Source: Peronospora farinosa (Eukaryota; Oomycota; Peronosporomycetes; Peronosporales; Peronosporaceae). Taken from it: DNA of 64,000 nt. Each line of letters begins with the position of its first letter. Position 1 is the first letter of the stretch. The stretch is taken from positions 62,001-126,000 of the forward strand of contig CANTFK010000164.1 in NCBI GenBank assembly GCA_947646735.1, written 5' to 3'. Positions 50,676 through 61,297 of this stretch are shown in pieces. A program made the translations under genes and the position numbers. Below the pieces are notes generated by a model. That model did not search any database and had not been told where the DNA came from. It saw nothing but the letters and a program-made list of their open reading frames with translations.

Positions 50676-53330
50676 ATGCGTGTATTGCAAGCCATGCGGG
50701 CATTAGCCAGTGGCCTTCGCAGTCGCCCTCGTAACGGCAACGAGCGTGACTTGGCATCTTTTCGTTCCTCTTCACATCACAAGACACAGACGCGCGCCCG
50801 CACCGCGTATAATTCAAAGTGTGACGCTGTTGGACCTGATGAGACGGTGCGCAATGCAGTGGCGTTTCTAATGCAGGAAGACGCTGAAAGTGCGCTTATC
50901 TTTGCACTTGTGCATGATCCCGAGTTCCGCTTGGCCTCGGCGCTTGCAACGGTACGCAGCAATAGCAGCTATGGATATCCGGGACGCTCCAATTGTAGTA
51001 ACTTACCATGTACATCTCTCTTTTTTTTGTATCTGCAGATACCGTCCGGAGCTGACGTGAATGTGATTCGAGCCTTGTTGTTTGTGTTTGAAAACTACGA
51101 GGATCAACTACGGAAACTTCTGGGACTGCTCATGTTTCGAGAGATGGTGCATACACTCAACTGGAACGAGCTCTTTCGAGCCAACTCGGCTGCAACAGCT
51201 GTACGTCTGACCTTTTGGATAAAGTTTGTCGATGTGAAAGTATAAATATTGACGTTTGCATTCTACTTTCTTTGGTGTTCGTTACTTGTGCTGCAGTTGC
51301 TGCGCGAATACACGTGCGAACTCGGCGGTGAGTTTCTGCAACACGCGCTGGCGGACGTCATCAACGATCTGTGGATCAACTCGGACGGATACGAGGTGAA
51401 TCCGCGCTTTTTGCAGCCACAGGACAATTTACATGCCAACCAGCAGCGACTTGAAGCGTTGGCCGAGCGCACGTTGGACCGGATTTTTAATGCAGTGTCG
51501 ATATTCCCGTATCAAATTGCGAAAATCTATCGCGTGCTGGAGTTGGAAATGACGCGATTAATTGAACGAGATCGACGTAGCAACGTGTCGCTACCAAGAC
51601 TCAGCGCAATGCGAGGAAGTTGTCCTAGCCTACTTTCCTCGGACACTGGTAATCACAACAACAGCTTCATTGAGAGCACGTCAAGGGAAAGTGCTGGACA
51701 TTTTGGAGGACTGCCACGGCTCAGTTCCATTGAAGAGGATCTCTTAGACGAAATGCTCACGCAGTCAAACAACTCCAATGGATCGTGTTCGACTATTGCT
51801 GCTGCGAAGGAAGAGTTCTTCATGCACTTGGGTGGGTTGGTGTTTCTGCGATTCCTGTGCCCCGCGCTAGTAGTCCCGCACAAGATGAACTTGACCCCAG
51901 GAAATGCTGCGCCAGGCAGGCAAATGCAGCGGACACTTGTGCTGCTGGCAAAGTTGATGCAGTCTTTGGCAAACAACGTCGAGTACAGCGCATCAACCGA
52001 GCCGTTCATGGTGCCATTTAATGCCTTCCTTGCACGCAATAGGCTCAAGCTTATGCGCTTCTACGATCATTTGTGTCAACGAGCACAGAATGATCCTCGT
52101 CGAGAAAGTCTTGTTGTGCGTAGCAATGTTGCCCCGCGATTGTCGCAGCTTTGGTCGAGCCGGAGTGGCAGCAGTCTAGGCAAAGATTCGTCGATTGTAA
52201 ACCTCACAGGGGCACGCATTATGGAGGCTCCAGAAGCGTCGTATGCTGTTTTGCGCAATTGGATGGGTTTACATCTCGACTACTTGGCTCAAGAAGTGGC
52301 AGATAACAATAAGTTTCGGCGACAACAACAGATCGTCGTAAACAATGGAAGCAGTAGTAGCAGTGGGACTTCCACTCCTCCAACGACGTCTACTCTATCG
52401 ATGACAGCATCACCTGTAAAGCCTCAACAGCGACCCAAGAGAAAACTGAAGTCGTCGAAAAGCGCAACATATCCGACTGAAATCCAGGAGGAGGAAGACA
52501 AAAAAGTTAATCTGGTCGCGAAAGCTAATCAGCGTCGCAATATCACCATGCCTGTATCACTGGATGAGCTGGACAAAATCATGGGCCACACCAGTCATCG
52601 CGACAATCAGTTAATGAAGGTTTACTACGCTACGCTCTCACAGAATGGTCTGCGGCGATTACTTCATGTGAACGATGTAGATGGCGCAGAGTGGACAGTG
52701 TACAAGAGTCGCGGAGATGTGAAGGTGTTTCGGAAAACGCCTGCTCATTTCTTGTGCTCGTCCGGAGGCTTTGCTTCTGAAAAGGATCGATTTGTAGAGA
52801 TGAAAGGAAATGTCATTATTCGCTCAACTCCTAGGCGTGTGTTCCAGTATCTACAAACACTCGATGGAGGCAGTATGAATGATGACAAGGCATTGATTAG
52901 AAAAGTGGAACCTCTGGATGAGTCCAGGGCAGTACTTTATCATCAGCACTCGAAACTATCGCTGTGGCCAGCGTGGCTGGTGAAGCCTCGTGATTCGTGT
53001 GACCTTCACAGCTTCATTGAGAAGACAGGTCGGCCAGATACGTACGCAGTGCTGCAGGAGTCAATTCCTCGTGCAGATGTACCTGAGCGCAAGGGAGTTG
53101 TGCGTATGGCGCTTGCTACTGGTGGGTACTTGATTGAATCATTTGCAGGCGAGGATGAGGAAGACTCAGATACGACTTTTACACGGCTTACATGCGTCGT
53201 ACGGGCAGACTTTAAGGGACTGATGCCTCGGTACCTAGCAGAGAGCATTGTTTATCGGCAAGTACTGGAAATTGAGGCAATTCGTTCATCTGTGGAATCG
53301 ACACAGCTCGAGTTGAACGCATGGGTGTAA
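50676..53330 (+). CDS. RasGAP domain fused to a START lipid-binding domain, three exons
   Basis: Exons 50676-50951, 51039-51200 and 51297-53330 give 823 residues. The RasGAP part spans about 60-430: NELFRANSAATALLREY holds the arginine-finger segment (R139, as in LFRxxSLA of p120GAP/neurofibromin), and GGLVFLRFLCPALVVPHKMN is the FLR block. A Ser/Pro-rich and basic linker (about 470-560) follows, then a START domain at about 580-815: EWTVYKSRGDVKVFRK, LWPAWLVKPRDSCDLHSFI, DFKGLMPRYLAESIV. RasGAP accelerates GTP hydrolysis on Ras-type GTPases; START binds a lipid or sterol in a deep pocket. A fusion of the two is not one I know from animals or fungi. Intron borders are canonical and in phase. 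Confidence 0.85.
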
Positions 53331-53508
53331 CATTATAGCCCTGAACACGACGATATCTGCCATGTGATGGAAAGGTGGACGACAGCCGAGCTTTGAACGT
53401 CGGCTCGTGTATATAGTATGAATAATAATAACAACGCTAACTACTTATTGAGAAGTTGCTCAGTTGCGATTCTTGCTTGGTCACTCAAAAGAAGTTCTAC
53501 GGTTCCAC

Positions 53509-54015
53509 GATGTTTATGCGGCACCACTTGTGCTCGTTTGCCGACATATATGTTGACTACGCACCAGCTACGCCCACAAAACTTCCGAAATGAGGGAAGC
53601 GCGAGTGAGGTCAAAGCACGAGACGCCATTCAATGCCGGCATTTGAGTCAAGTGGAACCGTCATGGGGGCACCACTTGTGCTCAAATTTCTTGACATGAA
53701 GGTTGACAAACTTCCGAAATGAGAGAAGCGCGAGTGAGGTCAAAGCACGAGACGCCATTCAATGCCGGCATTTGAGTCAAGTGGAACCGTCATGAGGGCA
53801 CCACTTGTGCTCAAATTTCTTGACATGAAGGTTGACAGAACTTCCGAAATGAGGGAAGCGCGAGTGAGATCAAAGCACGAGACGCCATTCAATGCCGGCA
53901 TTTGAGTCAAGTGGAACCGTCATGAGGGCACCACTTGTGCCCAGGTTTGTTAACATGAAGGTTGACTACGCACCAACTAAGCCCACACAATTTTTGAAAG
54001 GAGGGGACGGCACCA
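53509..54015. repeat. Tandem repeat of about 130 bp, three full copies plus partial ends
   Basis: Copies start with AACTTCCGAAATGAG at 53579, 53709 and 53839, with a partial copy before (53520) and after (to about 54010). The period is 130 bp and copies are about 95 percent alike. It lies between the RasGAP-START gene and the TBC-like fragment. The array contains no coding frame of note. Confidence 0.85.
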
Positions 54016-54131
54016 CAAGAGCCAAATACAATGACGAGAAAAGATATCGGCTTGATCTGTGGGCGTAGTGATGATTTCCGTGGTAGATGGAAATCTTACG
54101 AGCACGCGTGTTGAAGTCGGGGTTGCACACT

Positions 54132-55070
54132 TCAATCTCCACATGTTATATCACACAGGCGTGGCAATTCATCATAAAGGGTGACAAAAGATTCAAACGC
54201 CTTGTCTTCATCTCCACAACAGAATCGAAGGCAGTCACATGCTGTGGGGATCATGTCTATACGGTAGCCTATCACTTCGTTATAAGTCGAAAAAGCTTGC
54301 AAGAGTCGTATGATGTTCTGCTTTTGCAAAAAGTTGCACTGCAACTCCTTCACTTTCACTGCAACATCGTGTGCAATCTCTTTGTACTGTGGGCACTCAC
54401 CACACGAGCAGAGATACTCTTCGACATAGATGGAGCTTGGTGTTTCTTTACTTTTGGTAGACTTGATCCAATTCAAATGCAGCAATTGCTCCGCATGTGT
54501 CTCGCAGTTGCAAGTGTTACAATGCATATTGTTAGCGTCGCTAATAGATTGAGACAAGTTGTCAGCTGAAGAGTTCACGTCTTCCCATTCATCATTCAGG
54601 TCATTTTCAAACTCATCGGAATCGATGCCGGTGTCGGCCTCAATGTCAATGAACAAGTCAGTCACCTCAGTTGTGCAGGAATGGCAATCGTCGTCAATGT
54701 CACACTTGCTGTTCACGTGACAGGGTTGCACACCATAATTTGTAGTCAGCTCTACCCAAGTCTCATTTTCAGTCTGACACACTGCATCGACATACACTGG
54801 AGCCTTCTTGGGCTGCCCAAGCGGACCCATGAGCAACATCGCCAATGATGATAGTACAATGGTGCAGTAGCGTGTGATGAGTTCTAGATAACTCGGCGTG
54901 GTAGCAATGAACGTTTGCTTCTCCATCTGATCGAGCAACAAATCGGAAGCAGTAACTTTACAAAGTAGATTCTCTTGACGTGAGTATAGCATAGCGAAAA
55001 CAACGTTGCCCATGTTTCCTTGAGGTGTTGTGAGTTGTTTGTTATCGTGGTCAAATTCTAAAATGAACAC
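54132..55070 (-). pseudogene. TBC-like (RabGAP) fragment, probably part of a larger or decayed gene
   Basis: A 312-codon minus-strand frame. The middle is acidic (DSDEFENDLNDEWEDVNSSA) with scattered Cys. The C-terminal 55 residues resemble the TBC domain core: IIRLLQAFSTYNEVIGYRID, then DEDKAFESFVTLYDELPRLC, the place where active RabGAPs read GYxQGM and a catalytic Gln. Here the QG pair is replaced (GYRIDM), so GAP activity is unlikely. A TTTTAG at the start of the frame (about 55060) is a possible splice acceptor, so the true start may be upstream. The frame ends in TGA shortly after the TBC-like segment, well before a full domain would. Confidence 0.4.
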
Positions 55071-55986
55071 GAGTCGATAATTAAAAATGGCTACTGTCTA
55101 AGTCGTCTCAACCATGATGTTGCACCACTTGTTCCATTATACATCGTAATCATGTTGTGAGTTTTCCAGCGAAAAGTTCTGTGCATTCGCGTCGCTAATT
55201 GGCTGTTCACTTCAACTTGAAGTTCCATTCCTCCCTCATTGCGCACTGCCAGCAACTCGGATCAGATTTGCTATTGAAACTAAGTATTTTTAGTCTATGA
55301 GCTAAAAGATTGACTTATAACATTTGAGATTCAAAATAAAATGTAATGTACTTATAACGATTGAAGAGTGTCAAGTCATCATGTTGTAACTTTTTTGCAG
55401 TCTTCGTGCATTGTAAAGCTTACTCACCTCTACCTGCTTTGATAAATATAATGCTGAGACTTTCTCTCACATCATCAACATGTGTCGACTGTTTGCTCCT
55501 TACATCTCGCGATGTTAGTGACAACATCTAGATCCTTGTGTTATAAAATCTTAAGGGCGCAGAAGTCTCGAACTGTATTGAGAAAGCCACGGCGCATAAT
55601 AAACTTGGAGCTTTGCTGACCGGCTTGGTGCAGCCTTTGTGGGATAGCGCTCACTATAAACAGTGTCGACGTCGACGCCTCGTGATGCATATTTTTATAG
55701 TAGTAGTTTTTCAGAAAGCAAAGAGCTCTGCATCCAACTTCTGTGACGCTCAATTGTGCATTGACAAGATGAGCATGAGGCTCTTAGACACACATAACAA
55801 GTAGGTCAGACACCTCTTCAAATGCACGAGTCAGCTGGAGAAGCATCTCAAGCTAGATACACTACAATGTGACCTCCTTACCGTTCGGATAAAGTATTGA
55901 TGCTTGAAAAAGCTTGATGAACAGGTCTGCAGCGTGAAAATTGAAGTCCACGTTGGAAGGGGTGGCGACTGTCTTCGCTGCGCTCT
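55071..55986. other. Intergenic between the TBC-like fragment and PRP6
   Basis: May contain upstream exons of the TBC-like gene on the minus strand. Short protein-like pieces occur at 55560-55800 on both strands, none with a clear family. No repeat recognised. Confidence 0.45.
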
Positions 55987-58890
55987 CTACAACTGCTCAG
56001 CAAACGGTAATGTAAGACTGACAAGCTTTACTAGCTCTTCGGTCTTCTTGCGGCGATTTTGCGTTTGCTTCGCGACGCAAGTCCATTTTTCACCGTGACG
56101 AGGGTCAGAAGCCACGGTACGCTTCAGGATCTTTTCTGCCGTTTCCTTCGAGCCATGCTTTAACTCCAATAGATAGTAATGGGCCCATGCATCTCCAAAA
56201 TCCGGATCCAGCTGAACCGTTCGTTCCAGCCACTTGCGTGCCTTTGAGCACTTGCGTTCCTGCCAGAACAATTTGGCGACTGACAAGCACACTGACGTAT
56301 CGTTGTCTTTCTTCTTCAGTGCAGTGAAAGACGCGCGCTTCTGCTGAGCTCGAGGAGCAATGTCGATAGATTCCGCCAAAAGTATGCCGGACTCAGGGCA
56401 CTCCTGCAAAGCCTTTGCCATTAGCATTTCTTGACCCTTGGGGTTATCCCACCGAGCTTCCAGACGAGCAGCCTCCAGCCACAAACATTCATTTTTCGGG
56501 TTCTTGAGGCGAGCCAACTCCAATACCGAGCGTGCCTTCGTCACACCGTTAATCTTTTCCTCCAATCGACTAGAAAGCGTCCATAATGGAATAGACTTCG
56601 GACAATGCTGAACACCTTCACGGTACATCTTCTTCGCTTTCTCATAGTTAGGAGGATCTAACGCCTCGTAAAATTGCCCAGCCATCATATACAACTTGGG
56701 GAAGTCAGGGTACAGTTCAATACCTTCTAAGACGAGACTTTCTTCGTCTTCACGATTTGCTGCACATTCCCTTTCGAGCAGCACGGACTTCATCCATACA
56801 TGAGGCGACGGTGCTTGTGCACGTGCCTTAGCCAATAACGCCCGCGCCAAATCGATTTCATCGTTCTCCCACTCTAACTTGACGGCTGCCAGCCAAATTG
56901 CCTCGCTATTCGGATTAGCACTAAATGCTTGACGCAAGATCAGTCGTGCATTCTCGACGGAGCCGTTAGTCCAGACCTCCTTGGCAGCCATAAGCCACAA
57001 TATCTCTGCGTTTGGGCAACACGTGATGGCCTTCTGCAACAGTTGCTCGACAGCTTCAGGGCTATGGCCCTCCTGAACTCGCTTCTCCAAAGCGACAGCA
57101 CGCAGCCAAATGGACTTCTTGCCTGGAAAAACCTTCAACGCAGCCGCATAGATAGCCTTAGCTGTCAGCAGTGCGCCACGATTAATACTATTCTCAGCAT
57201 CGTCCATCCATGTACGTTTCCGGTCTTCGTAATCAACTCCAACGTCCAAACTAGCACGAACAATTGCCGCACACGTTAATGGTGCGTCCGCTTGCTCACA
57301 TGCTTCGGCTTCCTTTAGCCACATCTCCCGGTTCATGACCACCTGATGTTTTTGCAGCGATTTTAGTGCCAACTGGATGATTCGATCGATCATGTCTAGG
57401 TTCTTTCCTTGCGCTTCTTCTAACTTGGCTGCCGTGATCCATATTGACGGCTCAGTCGGGATTGAAGCGCGTGCCTTATTCAGCGTCTTCTTGGCGTTCT
57501 CATACGTTTCGAGCCGCGCTAGCGCTAGCCACAAATCCACTGCTTGAGGGACGCACTCAACAGCCCGACCGAGCAGAATTCGTGCGCCATCGACATCTTC
57601 CAGCTCAATCAAAGCCTTCCACAGCTTCACTGAGTCAGGGATGAACTCGAGAGCGCGGCGCATCACAAGCTTCTTCAATTCGTCATCATTTTCGAGCTGC
57701 GCCGCTTGAAGCCAGATCTTGACTGATTTGGGCACGTGTCGTACAGCCTTGGCTAGAATCGTCTTGGCATTTTCTGGGTTTTGTAGTCGTGCAGCTTCCA
57801 GCCAGACATCTTCCTGGGTGGAACAGGACTCGCAGCCTTGTGCAATAATTTTTCTTGCCTGCACAATTTTTCCTGCCACTTCTTCCAGTCTTGCTGCAGC
57901 AACCCATCCCGGTCCATGTTTGGGGTTTGTCATCGTCACCGATTTCAACAACAGTCTTGCCTTCTTTATATCTCCAATCTCCGCATCGCTCGTGAGCTTT
58001 AAGCTGTTCAAATCTGTAAGATACCCCTTAGGGTCTACGACAGTCTGGCCCGAGATTGAGTCTGACATTTTGTCCAGCTTGTGGGACAACTGGGCCCCTC
58101 TCGCACCCGCCAAGCCCGTCACAGAGCTCGTCATGCCGTTAGGTGTGTCCATTCCACTTCCTGCAGGTGTAATTGTTCCACTGATATTCGTCGTCGAGTG
58201 CGCTCCATTAGTTCCCAATAGACTATCAGGTACTGGCGCAAACATCTCGTTTCGCTTCTGTAATGCCGTGTTCGTCTTGTATTTGAGCGAATAGTCACCA
58301 ATTTCCGGGATCATTTCCCATTCTGCATCTGACATGCTCTGCAATGAGCTTTTTAAATCAGCAAACTGGTCACTGATTTTGGGCATCTCTTTACGTGCCT
58401 TCTTGAGCTCCTCCAACTGCTGCAATTCCCGTCGACGTTTACGTCGTGAGTCCATACGTTCGTCCACTTGTTCATAGATATCGTCTGCTTCTTTATCATC
58501 CTGATCGTAGGGTGTGTCCTGAAATAGGCCACGTGACGAATAACCCGAGAATTCGTCGTAATTGGTCTCACTATAGTCGCCAAAGTCCTCATTCTCGTCC
58601 TTTTCACGTCCAAATCCACCCATCCCAGCGGTACCAGAGCCACGTCCTGCACTTGATCCTGGTCCTGGTCCCACTCCTGGGAAATCAATGCCGCATCCAC
58701 GACCTGCTCCGCGACCAGCGGGTGGAAGGAATGGTGCGTCCTGCGTCCCATCCTGCGTCATGGGTGCACGTGCAGGACCAATGTCAGAACGTGTAGTAAA
58801 TCCTACGGCCCCACGACCCAAGCCTGGGACATAGTTGGCTGGTGCGCCCGAAGCGTACGTGTTACGGACACGTTGACCAAGGCCGCTCAT
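55987..58890 (-). CDS. PRP6: Pre-mRNA splicing factor PRP6 (PRPF6), HAT-repeat protein
   Basis: An intronless 967-residue ORF. PRP6 bridges U5 and U4/U6 in the tri-snRNP. The N-terminal PRP1_N region is clear: VPGLGRGAVGFTTRSDIGPA, an FGRE-type segment with FGDYSETNYDEFSGYSSRGL, the basic MDSRRKRRRELQQLEELKKA, and FADLKSSLQSMSDAEWEMIP. From about residue 300 to the end, HAT repeats with the W-x-A-x-L/LE pattern follow (GWVAAARLEE, VWLEAARLQN, IWLAAVKLEWEN and others). Human PRPF6 has 941 residues. The gene is complete; the start at 58890 has the conserved MSGLGQRVRN-like beginning. It is divergent to the acyl-CoA dehydrogenase with 271 bp between the start codons. Confidence 0.95.
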   Translation of the reverse strand: MSGLGQRVRNTYASGAPANYVPGLGRGAVGFTTRSDIGPARAPMTQDGTQDAPFLPPAGRGAGRGCGIDFPGVGPGPGSSAGRGSGTAGMGGFGREKDENEDFGDYSETNYDEFSGYSSRGLFQDTPYDQDDKEADDIYEQVDERMDSRRKRRRELQQLEELKKARKEMPKISDQFADLKSSLQSMSDAEWEMIPEIGDYSLKYKTNTALQKRNEMFAPVPDSLLGTNGAHSTTNISGTITPAGSGMDTPNGMTSSVTGLAGARGAQLSHKLDKMSDSISGQTVVDPKGYLTDLNSLKLTSDAEIGDIKKARLLLKSVTMTNPKHGPGWVAAARLEEVAGKIVQARKIIAQGCESCSTQEDVWLEAARLQNPENAKTILAKAVRHVPKSVKIWLQAAQLENDDELKKLVMRRALEFIPDSVKLWKALIELEDVDGARILLGRAVECVPQAVDLWLALARLETYENAKKTLNKARASIPTEPSIWITAAKLEEAQGKNLDMIDRIIQLALKSLQKHQVVMNREMWLKEAEACEQADAPLTCAAIVRASLDVGVDYEDRKRTWMDDAENSINRGALLTAKAIYAAALKVFPGKKSIWLRAVALEKRVQEGHSPEAVEQLLQKAITCCPNAEILWLMAAKEVWTNGSVENARLILRQAFSANPNSEAIWLAAVKLEWENDEIDLARALLAKARAQAPSPHVWMKSVLLERECAANREDEESLVLEGIELYPDFPKLYMMAGQFYEALDPPNYEKAKKMYREGVQHCPKSIPLWTLSSRLEEKINGVTKARSVLELARLKNPKNECLWLEAARLEARWDNPKGQEMLMAKALQECPESGILLAESIDIAPRAQQKRASFTALKKKDNDTSVCLSVAKLFWQERKCSKARKWLERTVQLDPDFGDAWAHYYLLELKHGSKETAEKILKRTVASDPRHGEKWTCVAKQTQNRRKKTEELVKLVSLTLPFAEQL

Positions 58891-59161
58891 TATTGCCGTG
58901 TTATCACGCAGATTGAAAAACTTGGAAATGATGTGGTATACGCGAACCTTTTATCAAGAATGACGACTAAGGACTACAGGTATACGGTACTGCACCCAGA
59001 AAGCTACCAAAATCACAAATTTTGCTACATTTTTGGTCAGCTATGTAATTACACCAAATTGATCATCACTCTGCACTCCACGTCAGGTTCAACAAGATAA
59101 TCTGGCGTCCCTTCACATCCGAATCCACCATCAACAGCATACTCGGACTGTTGTTATAGTA
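58891..59161. promoter_or_regulatory. Short divergent promoter region of PRP6 and the acyl-CoA dehydrogenase
   Basis: Only 271 bp separate the two start codons, so both promoters must overlap or lie back to back here. No TATA-like or known oomycete Inr motif is convincing by eye. The call rests on position only. Confidence 0.5.
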
Positions 59162-61063
59162 ATGATATCTTTGATCCGTCCAAGTCATCGTCTACTGCTG
59201 CAGCATAGCGTACGCTCACTGCAGACCGCATCCGAAGCTGCTGCTAATGTGTCGTATACGCGCGGTCTGTTTCTAGGTGTAAACAACGTTGCACGCGCCT
59301 TCCCGTACCCAAAGCTTTCGGACAGTGAGTCGGAGACGTTGCAGATGCTCGTTGAGCCTGTGAGCAAGTTCTTTGGCTCAGTGGACTCCCGTACAATTGA
59401 CGAGACGAAGGAGATTCCAAAGCAGGTACTGAATGACATTAAAGAGCTTGGTCTCTTTGGCTTGCAGATTCCTGAAGAGCTCGAAGGTCTCGGTCTTTCT
59501 AACACGGGCTACGCTCGTGTAATTGAGGAGATTACGGACGGAAGTGTCGCCGTAACGGTCGTGGCTCACCAGTCAATTGGGTTGAAAGGCATTTTACTTA
59601 ATGGAAACGAAGCACAGAAGGCCAAGTATCTTCCAAAACTAGCAACGGGTGAGCACATTGCTGCCTTTGCACTCACAGAACCTTCCAGTGGATCTGATGC
59701 TGCATCTATTAAGACCCGAGCTACATTGTCAGAAGACGGCAAACACTTTATTCTAAATGGAGACAAGATCTGGATCAGTAACGGTGGATGGGCCGAAATC
59801 ATGACGGTTTTTGCACAGACGGAGGTAAATGGTAAGGACAAAGTCACTGCTTTTATTGTCGAGCGGGCATTTGGTGGTGTCACTAGTGGTCCTCCTGAGG
59901 ACAAACTGGGTATCCGTGGCTCCAACACATGCCAAGTGTTTTTTGACAATTGCAAAGTGCCGATTGAGAATGTGCTGGGGGGTGGACCGGACATGAAGAC
60001 GGGCGGTGAGGCTGGTGTTGGTCAAGGATTCAAAGTGGCCATGAATATCCTAAACAACGGTCGTTTTGGCCTCGGTGCTTGCGCTGGATCATCGCTTCGC
60101 CGTGTTTTGGGTACAGCAGCAGAGCATGCAAACTCGCGTAAACAGTTTGGCTTTTCGTTAGCAAAATTTGGCCTGATTCAGAAGAAGTTTGGTACCATGA
60201 CGATGGATGCGTATGCCATTGAATCCATGGCGTATATGACTACAGGTATGATCGACCGTGGTGACCCATCTTGTGAAATTGAAGCAGCTATGTGCAAGGT
60301 TTATGGATCGGAAGTAGCGTTCACCGGCATCAATGAGTGCATTCAGGTCATGGGTGGCACTGGTTTCATGAAGGAGTGGCCTTTTGAGCGTCTTATGCGT
60401 GACTGCCGTATTCTGTCGATCTTTGAAGGCACGAACGAGATTCTCCGCATGCTTATCGCTCTCACCGGTGTTCGGGTAAATTGTTTTTTTTGCATTGCTA
60501 TGATAAGTACTTGGTTCATAGTGTTGTTTCGGTGTGTTATATAGACTGCTGGTGAGCGTCTATCAGATGTGGGCAAGCTGATGCAGAACCCGCTATCGGA
60601 TCCATCGGGTGCGGCTAAGGAACTCTCGGACCGTATGCAGCGAAAGTTCTCTCCGACCACCTTGGAAGGTGCGCACCCAAGCTTAAAAGACTCGGCCGAG
60701 CTGCTACAGAAGCGCACTGCGGACTTTGGTCAGGCTGTCGAGTTTCTGCTCCGCAAGCACGGCAAAAAGATCGTGGACGAACAAATGCAGCTTGAGCGAA
60801 TCGCCGACTCGGCCATCGCACTGTTCGCCATGACCGCTACGATTTCGCGCGCGAGCTCTTCGCTGAACTCGGGCATTGAGTCAGCAGAGCACGAGAAAAA
60901 GCTCACGACGTTATACTGCGACCTGACGTCCAAGAAGATCCAGACGCTACTGGACGAAATTAAAATGGCCGTTAAGCACGACGAGCAGCTGCGCGAAATT
61001 GCCAACGAGGTGCTCAAAGCGGAGAAGTATATCCCCAGCCACGCCACGGGCATCAACTGCTAG
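59162..61063 (+). CDS. ACADVL: Mitochondrial acyl-CoA dehydrogenase, very-long-chain/ACAD9 type, two exons
   Basis: Exons 59162-60475 and 60545-61063 (GTAAAT donor, ATATAG acceptor) encode 610 residues. It performs the first dehydrogenation of fatty-acid beta-oxidation with FAD. The first 25 residues are basic and amphipathic ([20 protein letters not shown]), a likely mitochondrial presequence. Signals: [15 protein letters not shown] (substrate/FAD loop), [70 protein letters not shown], and [10 protein letters not shown] with the catalytic Glu (E422). The C-terminal exon adds the extra helical domain of about 170 residues present in VLCAD and ACAD9 but not in short- or medium-chain enzymes. 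Confidence 0.92.
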
Positions 61064-61297
61064 ACGTCGCATTTACTGATCTTGTGCAGCCTTAAAAGTA
61101 ATTAATTGTCAAGCAGGCCCTTTTTTACCCCAAAACTTAAACAAAAGCTGATGCGAAGCTCATCCTTCAGATGTTGAAGTTTCACTTATATTTGCTTACT
61201 CTATACAGTACCAGAGAGATGGTCGTATTGGTGCAACGTTGTTGTTGTTATCTTCCACCTCATTTTCTATTCTGCCAGCAATCGATAGAAAGACCTC

